Assembly (NCBI RefSeq): GCF_030678915.1
Contig: NZ_JAUUTZ010000001.1
Coordinates: forward strand, 62,001-126,000
Direction of reading: 5' to 3'
Origin: Paracoccus wurundjeri
Lineage (GTDB): Bacteria; Pseudomonadota; Alphaproteobacteria; Rhodobacterales; Rhodobacteraceae
Length of the DNA stretch: 64,000 nucleotides
The notes under the pieces were generated by a model. That model was not told where the DNA came from. It worked only from the letters and a program-made list of their open reading frames with translations, and ran no database searches. Of this stretch, positions 1 through 9,428 are shown in pieces. Each line of letters starts with the position of its first letter. The first letter of the stretch is position 1. Both the position numbers and the translations under genes were made by a program.

Positions 1-428
1 TGCTGATCACTTTGGGTATCTTTTCCCTGCTTCAGCTCAAATTCGATCTGGCCACGGTGGCGGCGCTGCTGACGATCGTGGGATATTCGATCAACGATAC
101 CGTGGTGGTCTTCGACCGGCTGCGCGAAAACCTTTTGAAATACAAGAAACGGCCACTGCGCGAGGTGATGAACCTGTCGGTGAACGAGACCCTCAGCCGG
201 ACGGTGATGACGTCCGGGACCACGTTGCTGGCATTGATTGCCTTGCTGGTTCTTGGCGGGGATGTGATCCGCAGCTTTGTCTTCGCGATCACTTTCGGGA
301 TCGTGATCGGTACCTATTCCTCGATCTACACGGCCAAGAACATCGTGCTCTGGTTGGGCGTCAAGCGTGACTGGTCCAAAAAATCCCCTGCGGATTCGCC
401 CGACTTCCCGGGGGCCGAGGCTCCCTGA
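1..428 (+). CDS. secF: Protein translocase subunit SecF, C-terminal part
   Basis: The 5' end lies outside the window; about 141 C-terminal residues are present. SecF works with SecD in the inner membrane to drive late steps of Sec-dependent export using the proton gradient. Several membrane segments are visible, and the SecF signature region around YSINDTVVVFDRLRE is present, followed by the NETLSRTVMTS segment typical of SecF. The tail after the last membrane helix is short and polar. The stop overlaps the start of the next gene (TGATG), so translation is probably coupled. The family assignment is secure; only the missing N-terminus limits it. Confidence 0.96.
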   Translation, partial: LITLGIFSLLQLKFDLATVAALLTIVGYSINDTVVVFDRLRENLLKYKKRPLREVMNLSVNETLSRTVMTSGTTLLALIALLVLGGDVIRSFVFAITFGIVIGTYSSIYTAKNIVLWLGVKRDWSKKSPADSPDFPGAEAP

Positions 429-781
429 TGGCAATGAAGCCCACAGATTTCGACGGAGCGCAGCCGGTCGACGGCTACGGCCCCGGCTTCTTTCGGGTGG
501 GCGGAGAGGTGCTGTATGGGCCGGTAATCGTACAGGCGGGTGGTGCGCAGCCCTGGGACGGCTTGGACGATCATGCGCCATTACTGGCGTTGGCGGGCAA
601 GATCGATGTGCTGTTCCTTGGCACGGGCGAAGAGATTGCACGCCCGCCCGCCGATCTCGCGCAGGCCCTGGAAGATGCCGGCGTCATGGTCGAGGCGATG
701 GCGTCCCCGACTGCCGCGCGCATCTATAACGTGACTCTGTCCGAAGGGCGTCGCGTCGCCTGCGCGCTCCTGCCGCTGTGA
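428..781 (+). CDS. Mth938-like (DUF498) domain protein, 117 residues
   Basis: A small soluble protein of the Mth938/DUF498 family (also found in NDUFAF3-like proteins); its molecular function in bacteria is not established. It starts directly on the secF stop and ends overlapping ccmA by 4 bases, so it is part of the same transcription unit. A 117-residue ORF at exactly this place, between secF and ccmA, is known from Paracoccus denitrificans, which supports both the gene call and the host assignment. The family-typical segment around [11 protein letters not shown] is visible in the middle. No signal peptide or membrane segment is seen. Confidence 0.88.
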   Translation: MAMKPTDFDGAQPVDGYGPGFFRVGGEVLYGPVIVQAGGAQPWDGLDDHAPLLALAGKIDVLFLGTGEEIARPPADLAQALEDAGVMVEAMASPTAARIYNVTLSEGRRVACALLPL

Positions 782-1407
782 GCCTGCTTGCCGTCCATGA
801 TCTTGCCGTGGCGCGTGGCGGGCTGCGGGCGGTCGAAGGTGTGTCCTTCACCTTGCAGGAGGGCAAGGCACTGATCCTGCGCGGCCCGAACGGGATCGGC
901 AAGACGACCCTGCTGCGCTGTGTTGCGGGCCTGCAGCCTCCGGTAGCGGGGCGGATCGAGTTGGCCGCTGATGCAGTGGCTTATGCCGCCCATGCCGACG
1001 GTCTGAAATCCGCCCTGACCGTGGCAGAGAATCTGCGCTTCTGGGCACAGGTTTTCGGCGGCGGCGATGAAGCCCGGGCGCTTGAATGGATGGAACTGAC
1101 CGCGCTTGCCGATCGCCCGGCGCTTGCATTATCTGCAGGGCAGAAACGGCGGCTGGGCCTTGCTCGCCTGCTTGTATCCGGCCGTCCCCTCTGGGTGCTG
1201 GATGAGCCGACCGTGTCGCTGGATGCCGCCTCGGTCGGGCGCTTTGCCGACATGATCCGGATGCATTTGTCGGGTGGCGGGGCGGCACTGATGGCGACGC
1301 ATATCGATCTGGGGCTGGACGAAGCGCAGGTGCTGGATCTGACCCCGTATCGCGCCAGACCCGGCCGGGTCGAACGACCCGCAGGCTTCAATGAGGCATT
1401 CGCATGA
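778..1407 (+). CDS. ccmA: Heme exporter ATP-binding protein CcmA
   Basis: ATPase subunit of the CcmABCD complex, which releases heme-loaded CcmE for periplasmic cytochrome c assembly (System I). Walker [10 protein letters not shown] is at residues 36-44, the ABC signature [13 protein letters not shown] near the middle, and Walker B is followed by the DEPTVSLD loop. At 209 residues it is a normal length for CcmA. It starts with GTG, overlapping the previous stop. A gap of about 60 bases separates it from ccmB, so it remains in the ccm operon. The assignment rests on the ABC motifs plus the surrounding ccmBCDG genes. Confidence 0.96.
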   Translation: MSLLAVHDLAVARGGLRAVEGVSFTLQEGKALILRGPNGIGKTTLLRCVAGLQPPVAGRIELAADAVAYAAHADGLKSALTVAENLRFWAQVFGGGDEARALEWMELTALADRPALALSAGQKRRLGLARLLVSGRPLWVLDEPTVSLDAASVGRFADMIRMHLSGGGAALMATHIDLGLDEAQVLDLTPYRARPGRVERPAGFNEAFA

Positions 1408-1465
1408 GCGGGCTGGCCGTCAGCGGTAATGCGGGGCAACGCGGCTTCGCAATGAAGAGGCCCAG

Positions 1466-2122
1466 ATGCTGGCCCTTCTGAAACGCGACCTCACCCTTGC
1501 CACCCGCGCCGGAGGCGGATTCGGTCTGGCGGTTGCGTTTTTCCTGATCCTTTGCGCGCTCGTGCCTTTTGGCGTGGGCCCCGACAGCGAGGCTTTGCGC
1601 CCGATTGCGCCGGGAATCCTGTGGGTAGGCGCACTATTGTCCAGCCTGTTGTCGCTGGACCGGATTTTCGCGCTGGATCACGAGGATGGCAGTCTTGATC
1701 TTCTGGCGACCGCGCCGATTCCTCTTGAGGGCGTCGTCGCGGTCAAGGCGTTCGCGCATTGGATCACCACGGGATTGCCGCTGGTGGTGGCTGCACCGGT
1801 CTTCGGCCTGCTGCTGCATCTGCCCGGCGAGGCGGTTTTCTGGCTGATCCTGTCACTGCTGATCGGGACACCGGCGCTGTCCATGCTGGGCGCGTTCGGA
1901 GCAGGGGTCACCGTCGGGCTGCGGCGCGGAGGGCTACTTTTGTCGCTCTTGGTTCTGCCGCTGTATATCCCCACGCTGATTTTCGGCACCGAGGTCACCC
2001 GCCGGGGCGCCGAAGCAGCGGATCCGTTCACGCCGATGCTGTTCCTCGGGGGTATCACTGCGGGGGTGCTGGCATTAGTGCCGTTTGCCGCTGCCGCCGC
2101 CTTGCGGGTCAATCTGCGGTGA
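1466..2122 (+). CDS. ccmB: Heme exporter permease CcmB
   Basis: Integral membrane partner of CcmA. The 218-residue protein has about six hydrophobic segments and begins with the CcmB-typical MLALLKRDLTLATRAGGG stretch, followed by an acidic DRIFALDHEDGSLDLL segment common to the family. It lies between ccmA and ccmC on the same strand. The ATG at 1466 is preceded by an AGAGG-like ribosome site. No missing parts are visible. Confidence 0.95.
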   Translation: MLALLKRDLTLATRAGGGFGLAVAFFLILCALVPFGVGPDSEALRPIAPGILWVGALLSSLLSLDRIFALDHEDGSLDLLATAPIPLEGVVAVKAFAHWITTGLPLVVAAPVFGLLLHLPGEAVFWLILSLLIGTPALSMLGAFGAGVTVGLRRGGLLLSLLVLPLYIPTLIFGTEVTRRGAEAADPFTPMLFLGGITAGVLALVPFAAAAALRVNLR

Positions 2123-2163
2123 TCGGGCTTGAGGGGCGCAGGCTTCGGGGGTAGGGGAAGCAC

Positions 2164-2889
2164 ATGTCGATCTGGGAATACGCCAATCCTGTCAAATTCA
2201 TGCGCGTCTCCGGCGCGGTTCTGCCGTGGCTGGTAGCGACCGCCGTGATCTGCACGACAGGCGGTGTCGCGTGGGGTTTCCTGACGCCGGAAGATTACCG
2301 GCAGGGCTCGACGGTAAAGATCGTTTTCCTGCATGTGCCGGCGGCGATGATGGCGATCAACATCTGGGTGATGATGCTGGTCGCTTCGTTGATCTGGCTG
2401 ATCCGCCGGCATCATGTCAGTGCCCTTGCCGCCAAGGCCGCCGCCCCTGTCGGTGCGGTGATGACCCTGATCGCTCTGGCAACCGGTGCGATCTGGGGGC
2501 AGCCGATGTGGGGAACGTGGTGGGAATGGGATCCAAGGCTGACCTCGTTCCTGATCCTGCTGCTGTTCTATATCGGATATATCGCCCTGTGGTCGTCAAT
2601 CGAGGATGCGGATAGCGCCGCCGATCTGACGGGCGTGCTGTGTCTGGTCGGTTCGGTTTTCGCCTTGCTCAGCCGCTATGCGGTGATGTTCTGGAATCAG
2701 GGCCTGCATCAGGGCGCATCGCTTTCGGTCGCCGAGGGTGAAAGGATGAGCGCGGTTTACCGCTATCCGCTTTACCTTTCGATGTTGGGTTTCCTTCTGT
2801 TGTTTCTGGCGCTTGTCCTGATCCGCACCCGCACCGAGATCCGAAGGCGGCGTCTCGCCGCATTGCAGGCAAGGGAGATGCGTGGATGA
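2164..2889 (+). CDS. ccmC: Heme exporter/handling protein CcmC
   Basis: CcmC passes heme to the chaperone CcmE in the periplasm. The 241-residue protein has about six membrane helices and the tryptophan-rich heme-handling signature WGTWWEWDPRLTS near residues 116-128. A conserved histidine (residue 59) lies in the FLHVPAAMMA segment; a second expected His lies near WNQGLHQGASL. Spacing from ccmB is about 40 bases. The stop overlaps the ccmD start (ATGA), implying coupled translation. The length matches the family (about 245 in E. coli). Confidence 0.97.
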   Translation: MSIWEYANPVKFMRVSGAVLPWLVATAVICTTGGVAWGFLTPEDYRQGSTVKIVFLHVPAAMMAINIWVMMLVASLIWLIRRHHVSALAAKAAAPVGAVMTLIALATGAIWGQPMWGTWWEWDPRLTSFLILLLFYIGYIALWSSIEDADSAADLTGVLCLVGSVFALLSRYAVMFWNQGLHQGASLSVAEGERMSAVYRYPLYLSMLGFLLLFLALVLIRTRTEIRRRRLAALQAREMRG

Positions 2890-3029
2890 TCGAGCTTGGA
2901 AAATATGCCGGAACGGTGCTGGCGGCCTATGGGGTTTCCATCCTGCTGCTGATCGGGATCGTCTGGCAGACTTTGGCGGCGAATGCCCGCGCCCGCCGCG
3001 AGTTGGAGAAGCACGAGAAACATGGCTAG
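2886..3029 (+). CDS. ccmD: Heme exporter protein CcmD (47 residues)
   Basis: Tiny single-pass membrane protein that stabilises the CcmABC-CcmE complex. The ATG overlaps the ccmC stop (ATGA) and the last 8 bases overlap ccmG. The translation begins MIELGKYAGTVLAAYGVS, has one hydrophobic helix (about residues 12-30) and ends in a charged cytoplasmic tail rich in Arg, Glu and Lys, which is the CcmD pattern. Position between ccmC and ccmG is decisive, since the sequence itself is poorly conserved. Confidence 0.9.
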   Translation: MIELGKYAGTVLAAYGVSILLLIGIVWQTLAANARARRELEKHEKHG

Positions 3030-3564
3030 GATTTCCCCGCTTGTCATTCTGCCTCCGCTGGTCTTTGCCGCGCTTGCAGGATTGTTCCTTTGGGGTATGG
3101 GGCGCGACGATCCGCAATCACTGCCCTCGACCATGATCGGGCGCGAAGCGCCTGCCGTGCCGCAGACCACATTACCCGGCAAGGAGCAGTTGACCGATGA
3201 ATTGCTGCGCCAGCCGGGCGTGAAGCTGGTGAATTTCTGGGCAAGCTGGTGTCCGCCTTGCCGGGCCGAGCATCCGACGCTGATGGAATTGTCGAAAGAC
3301 ATGCCGGTTTACGGAATCGATCTGAAGGACCCCGAGGCCAATGCGATCGAATTTCTGGAAAAGGACGGCGATCCCTATCATGCTCTGGCGACCGATCCCA
3401 AGGGACGCGGGGCGATCGACTGGGGCGTGAGCGCGCCTCCCGAGACGTTTATCATCAATGGCGAGGGTGAGATCCTTTATCGCTTCGCGGGGCCGATGGT
3501 CCGCGAGGATTACACCAACCGTTTCCTGCCGGAACTTGAAAAGGCGCTTGCCGCCGAAGAGTAA
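3022..3564 (+). CDS. ccmG: Thiol:disulfide interchange protein CcmG (DsbE)
   Basis: Membrane-anchored periplasmic thioredoxin-like protein that keeps the apocytochrome c CXXCH cysteines reduced for heme attachment. An N-terminal anchor (about residues 5-24) precedes a thioredoxin fold with WCPPC at residues 76-80 and the cis-Pro region APPETFIING later. An upstream in-frame start at 2983 would lie deep inside ccmD and add a polar N-terminus; the ATG at 3022, just before the hydrophobic anchor, is preferred. It receives electrons from CcdA-type proteins; one is encoded at 9.4 kb. Confidence 0.95.
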   Translation: MARISPLVILPPLVFAALAGLFLWGMGRDDPQSLPSTMIGREAPAVPQTTLPGKEQLTDELLRQPGVKLVNFWASWCPPCRAEHPTLMELSKDMPVYGIDLKDPEANAIEFLEKDGDPYHALATDPKGRGAIDWGVSAPPETFIINGEGEILYRFAGPMVREDYTNRFLPELEKALAAEE

Positions 3565-3636
3565 TCGGGCGTCTTGCGTCCGGCAGGACGGCAGGACAAA
3601 CTGCCCCTTATCGGGATAGGTATGGAGAGGGCAGTC

Positions 3637-5454
3637 ATGACAAGGTTCAGTCTTGTGACGGCGTTGCTATTGGGCAGCGCATGGGCATTTCCGGGGATGG
3701 CGCAGCAGGCGACGGATGCCGTTGCCCCTGAAGCTGCGAGTTCTGAAACCGGCACGGAAGGCGACGCCTTTGCCGATCTTTCCGAAGCGGCGCGGGCCGC
3801 ATTGACCAGCAAGGAATCCGGCGAACCTGTCACTGCGCAGAACTGGATGGTGAGTGCGGCGAATCCCCTGGCGGTCGAAGCGGGCGCTAAGGTCCTGGAA
3901 CACGGCGGATCCGCAGCGGATGCCATGGTGGCGGTGCAAACCGTTTTGGGATTGGTTGAGCCGCAAAGTTCGGGACTTGGCGGTGGGGCGTTTCTTGTCT
4001 GGTATGACGCTGAAAGCGGCGATCTGACGACGCTTGACGGGCGCGAGACTGCGCCGATGGCTGCGACACCGCGCTATTTCCAGGATGAAGAAGGCGAGCC
4101 GCTGGAATTCTATGATGCGGTGGTCGGCGGACGTTCGGTCGGCACACCCGGCACGCCCGCGCTTCTCGAAGAGGCGCATCGCCGCTGGGGCAAGGTGAAT
4201 TGGGGCGGGCTGTTCGATGATGCCATCACGCTGGCCGAGGACGGCTTTGCCGTTTCGCCCCGCCTTGCAGGGCTGGTTGCCGAAGAGGGTGAAAGGCTGC
4301 GCCGCTTCCCCGCGACCGAGGAATATTTCTTTCCCGAGGGTACGGCAATCGCAGCGGGGGATCGCCTGAAGAACCCGGAATATGCGCATGTGCTTAAGCG
4401 GCTGGCGCAAGAGGGTAGCAGCGCCTTTTACAGCGGCGAGATTGCCGAGGGAATCGTCGATACCGTGCGCAATGCCGAGGGCAATCCCGGTTTGCTGGCG
4501 CTGGGTGACTTTGCTGCCTATCGGGTCAAGGAACGGCCGGTCGTCTGTGCGGAATACCGGGATCACGATGTCTGCGGGATGGGGCCGCCTTCCTCGGGGG
4601 CGCTGACCATGGGGCAGATTCTTGGCATGCTGGACGGTTATGATCTGGCCTCGCTGGGGGCAGAAAATCCGGAAAGCTGGCGGTTGATCGCGGATGCCTC
4701 GCGCCTGGCATTCGCCGATCGCGAGCGTTACATGGCCGATAGCGATTTCGTTCCGGTTCCCGTCGAAGGGCTGGTCGCGCCAGAATATCTGGCCGAGCGG
4801 GGAAAGCTGCTGGCTGGCGATGATGCCCTGCCCGAGGTCACTGCCGGCTCTCCCGGCTGGTCGCATGCGATGAACTGGGGGCAGGACAGCGCGCTGGAAC
4901 TTCCCTCGACCTCGCATATCTCGATCGTCGATGCCGAGGGGAACGCCCTCTCGATGACCACGACCATCGAGAACGGCTTTGGGTCGCGCCTGTTCACTCA
5001 GGGATTTCTGTTGAACAACGAATTGACCGATTTCTCATTCGAGACGCATGACGAGGCAGGTTATCCAATTGCCAACCGGCTGGAACCGGGCAAACGGCCG
5101 CGATCCTCGATGACGCCCAGCATCGTGCTGAAGGATGGCAAACCGGTGCTGGTAATCGGCTCTCCGGGTGGCAGCCAGATCATCGGCTATACCGCCAAGG
5201 CGATCATCGGCTATCTGGACTGGGGGCTGGATGTTCAGCAGGCAATCGGCCTGCCGAATATCGTCAACCGCTTCGGGCCGATGGATATCGAGGCCGGGAC
5301 AAGTGCCGCTGAGCTGATGCAACCGCTGCAGGATATCGGTTTCGAAGTCGAAGAGACGGATCTGAACTCCGGTCTTCATGGCATTGCCATTACTCCCGAG
5401 GGGCTTTCGGGCGGGGCCGATCCGCGCCGCGAAGGGATCGCGTTGGGCGGATGA
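3637..5454 (+). CDS. ggt: Gamma-glutamyltransferase (gamma-glutamyltranspeptidase)
   Basis: Periplasmic N-terminal nucleophile hydrolase that cleaves glutathione and other gamma-glutamyl compounds. The 605-residue precursor starts with a signal peptide (MTRFSLVTALLLGSAWAFPG then MAQQ). Self-cleavage should occur just before Thr425 in PSTSHISIVDAEGN, generating the small subunit. The oxyanion GSPGGS motif and the LNNELTDFS segment are present, as in E. coli Ggt. The ATG at 3637 is chosen over 3574 and 3622 because it has a GGAGAGG ribosome site and begins the signal peptide. It follows ccmG by about 70 bases and may be cotranscribed. Confidence 0.95.
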   Translation: MTRFSLVTALLLGSAWAFPGMAQQATDAVAPEAASSETGTEGDAFADLSEAARAALTSKESGEPVTAQNWMVSAANPLAVEAGAKVLEHGGSAADAMVAVQTVLGLVEPQSSGLGGGAFLVWYDAESGDLTTLDGRETAPMAATPRYFQDEEGEPLEFYDAVVGGRSVGTPGTPALLEEAHRRWGKVNWGGLFDDAITLAEDGFAVSPRLAGLVAEEGERLRRFPATEEYFFPEGTAIAAGDRLKNPEYAHVLKRLAQEGSSAFYSGEIAEGIVDTVRNAEGNPGLLALGDFAAYRVKERPVVCAEYRDHDVCGMGPPSSGALTMGQILGMLDGYDLASLGAENPESWRLIADASRLAFADRERYMADSDFVPVPVEGLVAPEYLAERGKLLAGDDALPEVTAGSPGWSHAMNWGQDSALELPSTSHISIVDAEGNALSMTTTIENGFGSRLFTQGFLLNNELTDFSFETHDEAGYPIANRLEPGKRPRSSMTPSIVLKDGKPVLVIGSPGGSQIIGYTAKAIIGYLDWGLDVQQAIGLPNIVNRFGPMDIEAGTSAAELMQPLQDIGFEVEETDLNSGLHGIAITPEGLSGGADPRREGIALGG

Positions 5455-5563
5455 GGCGATTTGCGAAGAAAATCGCAAGGCGGCTGGATGGGCCTTCATG
5501 CCGCCGTCAGTTTCAGGCGTTGTACCTGCGTTGCGCATTTCAGTTCTTGCAAAGAAGACGCCG

Positions 5564-6025
5564 ATGATCCGACGTTTCGGCGCAAGCCCGGAATTCGGGC
5601 GGCAATATCGGCGCAGACCCGGAGCCTATGCCGTCCTGTTGCGTGAGGGGCGGATCTTGCTGACATATCAGGACGGGTCCGAGCCTGAATTCCAGCTTCC
5701 GGGTGGTGGAATAGATCCTGGCGAGGCTCCGATTTTTGCGCTGCATCGCGAGGTTATGGAAGAAACCGGCTGGACGATATCCTCGCCACGGCGGGTCGGG
5801 ACCTATCGCAGGTTTTGTTTCATGCCGGAATATGGGTTTTATGCGGAAAAGCTGTGTTCGGTCTGGATTGCGCGCCCGATCATGCAAATGTCGGCACCGA
5901 CCGAGCCCGGCCATGAAGCGCATTGGTTCCCTGCCGGACAGGCCACAGCCATGCTTGCCGATCCGGGCGCGAGAGAGATGCTGACGATCGCGCTGCGATA
6001 TGGCGGGAGAAGCCGGCGGTCGTGA
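5564..6025 (+). CDS. Nudix hydrolase
   Basis: A 153-residue Nudix family pyrophosphohydrolase. The Nudix box (G-x5-E-x7-REVMEETG) is complete at about residues 48-70, including the metal-binding REVMEE glutamates. The protein opens MIRRFGASPEFGRQYRRRPG, resembling diadenosine polyphosphate or nucleotide-clearing Nudix enzymes, but the substrate cannot be told from sequence. Longer in-frame starts at 5378 or 5498 would overlap ggt or lack a ribosome site; the ATG at 5564 begins the conserved part. It converges on ilvA downstream. Confidence 0.87.
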   Translation: MIRRFGASPEFGRQYRRRPGAYAVLLREGRILLTYQDGSEPEFQLPGGGIDPGEAPIFALHREVMEETGWTISSPRRVGTYRRFCFMPEYGFYAEKLCSVWIARPIMQMSAPTEPGHEAHWFPAGQATAMLADPGAREMLTIALRYGGRSRRS

Positions 6026-6069
6026 TGCCCGCCGGGGTTCCGTGACCTCCGGCAGGGCGAAATTCGTCG

Positions 6070-7317
6070 TTATACGAGCAATTCCGAAAGCAAATCGTCG
6101 CTGGTAATGTCACGATAAGTGAATTCGGAATGGTCAAGACGCTCCATCAAGGCGATCAGATTGGCGGGATCGCTGGTTTCGATCCCGATCAGCACCGAAC
6201 CGAAATTCCGGGCGGATTTCTTGAGATATTCGAAGCGCGATATATCGTCATCCGGGCCCAGAAGCTGAAGGAAATCGCGTAAGGCGCCGGGTCGCTGCGG
6301 CATCCGCAATACGAAATATTTCTTGATGCCCGAGAAGCGCTGCGCGCGCTCCTTGACTTCGGGAAGCCGCTCGAAATCGAAATTTCCGCCGGAACAGACG
6401 CAGACTACCGTCCTGCCGGTCAGGTCGCCGATATCGGACAAGACGTCGATGGCAAGCGCGCCGGATGGTTCAAGCACAATCCCTTCGACATTCAGCATTT
6501 CCAGCATGGTGCGGCAGATGCGGTCCTCGGGCGCGATATGCACATCCTCGGGCAAGAAGCGGGACAGGGTTTCGAATGGCAGGCCGCCGATGCGGGCGAC
6601 GGCCGCGCCATCGACGAATGTATCAATGGCGGGCAGGGCGACGGGCGCGCCGGTTTTCAATGCCGCGTGCAGGCAGGCCCCGCCAAGGGGCTCAGCAAAG
6701 GCGAAGCCGGTTTCGGGCGCGGTTTCGCCCAGATAGCGGACCACGCCCGAGGACATGCCGCCGCCGCCCACGGGCAAAACGACAAGATCGGGCGCACGGC
6801 CCAGTTGTTCCAGAAATTCCAGCCCTAACGTGGCCTGCCCCTCGATCACGTCGGCGGCGTCGAAGGGGCTTAGGAATTGCGCGTCATGCTTGGCTGCGAA
6901 TGACTGCGAGGTCGCCAGGGTCTGGTCGAAATAGTCTCCGGTCAGCACGATCTCGATGGAGTCGCCGCCAAAGGTCTGGGTCTTGTCGATCTTCTGCTTG
7001 GGCGTCGTGACAGGCATGAAGATCGTGCCGCGCGCGCCGAAATGACGGCAGGCATAGGCCACGCCCTGGGCATGATTGCCCGCGCTTGCACAGACGACAT
7101 GCGCATTGCTGCCCGCGCCGCTTTCGATCAGCTTGCGCATGGCGTTATAGGCGCCGCGCAGCTTGTAACTGCGGACCGGGGTCAAATCCTCGCGCTTGAG
7201 CCAGATATCGGCGCCGAATTTCGCCGAAAGATGGTCATTGCGTTGAAGCGGGGTCGGCTCGAACAGGTCGCGCAGCGCGGCCTCGGCCTGACGGACGGAT
7301 TGAGCGAAGTTTTCCAT
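6070..7317 (-). CDS. ilvA: Threonine ammonia-lyase (threonine dehydratase) IlvA
   Basis: PLP enzyme converting threonine to 2-oxobutanoate plus ammonia, the first committed step of isoleucine synthesis. The PLP lysine is in SYKLRGAYN (about Lys52), the phosphate-binding glycine loop is GGGGMSSG, and the last ~85 residues form an ACT-like regulatory domain (FVLRMPQRPGALRDFL). The total is 415 residues, the single-ACT-like form. The ATG at 7317 is preferred because AAGG lies just upstream; in-frame starts at 7329 (ATG) and 7353 (TTG) have poorer sites. Transcribed alone, away from argG. Confidence 0.94.
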   Translation of the reverse strand: MENFAQSVRQAEAALRDLFEPTPLQRNDHLSAKFGADIWLKREDLTPVRSYKLRGAYNAMRKLIESGAGSNAHVVCASAGNHAQGVAYACRHFGARGTIFMPVTTPKQKIDKTQTFGGDSIEIVLTGDYFDQTLATSQSFAAKHDAQFLSPFDAADVIEGQATLGLEFLEQLGRAPDLVVLPVGGGGMSSGVVRYLGETAPETGFAFAEPLGGACLHAALKTGAPVALPAIDTFVDGAAVARIGGLPFETLSRFLPEDVHIAPEDRICRTMLEMLNVEGIVLEPSGALAIDVLSDIGDLTGRTVVCVCSGGNFDFERLPEVKERAQRFSGIKKYFVLRMPQRPGALRDFLQLLGPDDDISRFEYLKKSARNFGSVLIGIETSDPANLIALMERLDHSEFTYRDITSDDLLSELLV

Positions 7318-7524
7318 GGCCTTGCCCATGCCGCGAATGAACGGAATTGGCAAGGGGGCGTGGGATGATAGGGGCAGATCCGATGTAAACCGCCGGAGCC
7401 GGGCGGCAAATATTCCCGTGAAATGGCCATGGCGGCGCGAAACCGGCAGTTAAACCGGCGCCTGCTCTTGTGACAGCCGCGAAAGAGGCATATTCCCCGG
7501 GAAAATTGACAAAAGGTTGAACGC

Positions 7525-8754
7525 ATGTCCGACGCGCCGAAAAAAGTCGTCCTTGCCTATTCGGGCGGGCTCGACACCTCGATCATCCTGAAATGGCTTC
7601 AGACCGAATATGGTTGCGAGGTCATCACATTTACGGCCGATCTGGGGCAGGGCGAGGAACTGGAACCCGCCCGCCAGAAAGCCGAGATGCTGGGCATCAA
7701 GCCCGAGAATATTCATATCGAGGATCTGCGCGAGGAATTCACCCGCGATTTCGTTTTCCCGATGTTCCGTGCCAATGCGGTCTATGAAGGGCAGTATCTT
7801 CTTGGCACCGCGATCGCGCGTCCGCTGATTTCCAAGCGCTTGGTCGAGATCGCGCAGGAACATGGTGCCGATGCGGTTGCGCATGGAGCGACCGGCAAGG
7901 GCAATGATCAGGTGCGTTTCGAGATCGCCGCCTATGCGCTTGATCCGGCGATCAAGGTCATTGCGCCATGGCGCGAATGGGATCTGACGTCGCGCACCAA
8001 GCTGCTGGAATTCGCCGAACAGAACCAGATTCCCATCGCCAAGGATAAACGGGGCGAAGCACCGTTCAGCGTGGATGCGAATCTGCTGCATACCTCGTCC
8101 GAAGGAAAAGTGCTGGAGGATCCGGGTGCGGAAGCGCCAGACTATGTCTATCAGCGGACCGATCATCCGGAAAATGCCCCCGATCAGCCGGAATTCATCG
8201 AAATCGGCTTCGAGAAGGGCGATCCGGTGGCGATCAACGGCGAGGCGATGTCTCCGGCCACGCTTCTGACCGCGTTGAACGAATATGGCCGCAGGCACGG
8301 TATCGGTCGCCTCGATCTGGTCGAGAACCGGTTCGTCGGAATGAAATCGCGCGGCGTCTATGAAACCCCGGGCGGCACCATTCTGCTGGAGGCGCATCGC
8401 GGCATCGAACAGATCACGCTGGATCGCGGTGCCGGGCATCTGAAAGACCAGATCATGCCGCAATATGCGGAACTGATCTACAACGGTTTCTGGTTCAGCC
8501 CGGAACGCGAAATGTTGCAGGCTCTGATCGACAAATCGCAAGAGCATGTGACCGGTACGGTGCGGCTGAAACTTTATAAAGGGCTGGCGCGGACCGTGGC
8601 CCGCTGGTCGGATCATTCGCTTTATTCCGAGGCGCATGTGACCTTCGAGGATGATGCCGGCGCTTATGATCAGAAGGACGCGGCGGGCTTCATTCGCCTG
8701 AATGCCCTGCGGCTGAAACTGATCGGAAATCGCAACGCCCGTTTCAAACCATGA
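7525..8754 (+). CDS. argG: Argininosuccinate synthase
   Basis: ATP-dependent condensation of citrulline and aspartate in arginine synthesis. The 409-residue protein starts [19 protein letters not shown], containing the N-type ATP-pyrophosphatase P-loop AYSGGLDTS, and has [15 protein letters not shown] in the middle, a citrulline/aspartate-binding family hallmark. Full length for the family. A short AAAGG ribosome site precedes the ATG. Its stop overlaps the start of mogA (ATGA), an unusual functional neighbour. Confidence 0.97.
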   Translation: MSDAPKKVVLAYSGGLDTSIILKWLQTEYGCEVITFTADLGQGEELEPARQKAEMLGIKPENIHIEDLREEFTRDFVFPMFRANAVYEGQYLLGTAIARPLISKRLVEIAQEHGADAVAHGATGKGNDQVRFEIAAYALDPAIKVIAPWREWDLTSRTKLLEFAEQNQIPIAKDKRGEAPFSVDANLLHTSSEGKVLEDPGAEAPDYVYQRTDHPENAPDQPEFIEIGFEKGDPVAINGEAMSPATLLTALNEYGRRHGIGRLDLVENRFVGMKSRGVYETPGGTILLEAHRGIEQITLDRGAGHLKDQIMPQYAELIYNGFWFSPEREMLQALIDKSQEHVTGTVRLKLYKGLARTVARWSDHSLYSEAHVTFEDDAGAYDQKDAAGFIRLNALRLKLIGNRNARFKP

Positions 8755-9293
8755 GCGAGCAGCGCCTGACCGCCCGGATCGCGATTGTCACTGTCAGCGA
8801 CCGGGCGTCGCGCGGCGAATATGAGGATAAAGGCGGTCCCGGGGCCGAAAGCTGGTTGCGCGACGTGGTGGTTTCGCCCATCGAGATCGATCGCCATATC
8901 ATCCCGGATGGACGTGAATGCGTTACCGTGAAGCTGCGTGAACTGGCCGATAACGGCGCCGATCTGATCCTTGTGACCGGCGGCACCGGCCCAGCGCCCC
9001 GCGATCAGACCCCCGAGGCGGTCATGGATGTGGCGGACAAGGAACTGCCGGGGTTCGGCGAGGAAATGCGCCGTGCCTCGCTGACCGAGGTGCCGACCGC
9101 GATTCTTTCGCGTCAGACGGCAGTGATCCGCGGGGAAACCCTGATCATCACCATCCCCGGCAAACCCTCTGCGATCGCGACCTGCATGAATGCGGTCTTC
9201 GCGGCGGTGCCCTATTGCCTTGATCTGATCGGTGCCGGCCGGATCGAAACCGACCCGGCGAAGATCAAGGCGTTTCGGCCGAAAGGCGCGTGA
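8751..9293 (+). CDS. mogA: Molybdopterin adenylyltransferase MogA
   Basis: Adenylates molybdopterin before molybdate insertion. The 180-residue protein shows the MoCF/MogA fold markers [14 protein letters not shown] near the N-terminus, the [15 protein letters not shown] loop, and then [12 protein letters not shown] and PTAILSRQ, which match MogA rather than the shorter MoaB. It overlaps argG by 4 bases, so translation is coupled to it. It could be annotated MoaB in some genomes, but the AVPYCLDLI region near the end favours MogA. Confidence 0.88.
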   Translation: MSEQRLTARIAIVTVSDRASRGEYEDKGGPGAESWLRDVVVSPIEIDRHIIPDGRECVTVKLRELADNGADLILVTGGTGPAPRDQTPEAVMDVADKELPGFGEEMRRASLTEVPTAILSRQTAVIRGETLIITIPGKPSAIATCMNAVFAAVPYCLDLIGAGRIETDPAKIKAFRPKGA

Positions 9294-9428
9294 TACCGGG
9301 TCGGGCAAAGTGCCCGCAGCGCACGGTGGAAGGCGGATTACAGGGGGCAGGCTGCATCTCGCAAACGTGAGGCCGCCATTGTAACGGCATCTGATGGGCA
9401 TCCGTATCTCCATGCAAAGGAGAACAGG

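Noticed and set aside
9294-9428. Possible riboswitch between mogA and the CcdA gene
   Set aside because: No recognisable riboswitch core; only scattered GC stretches.
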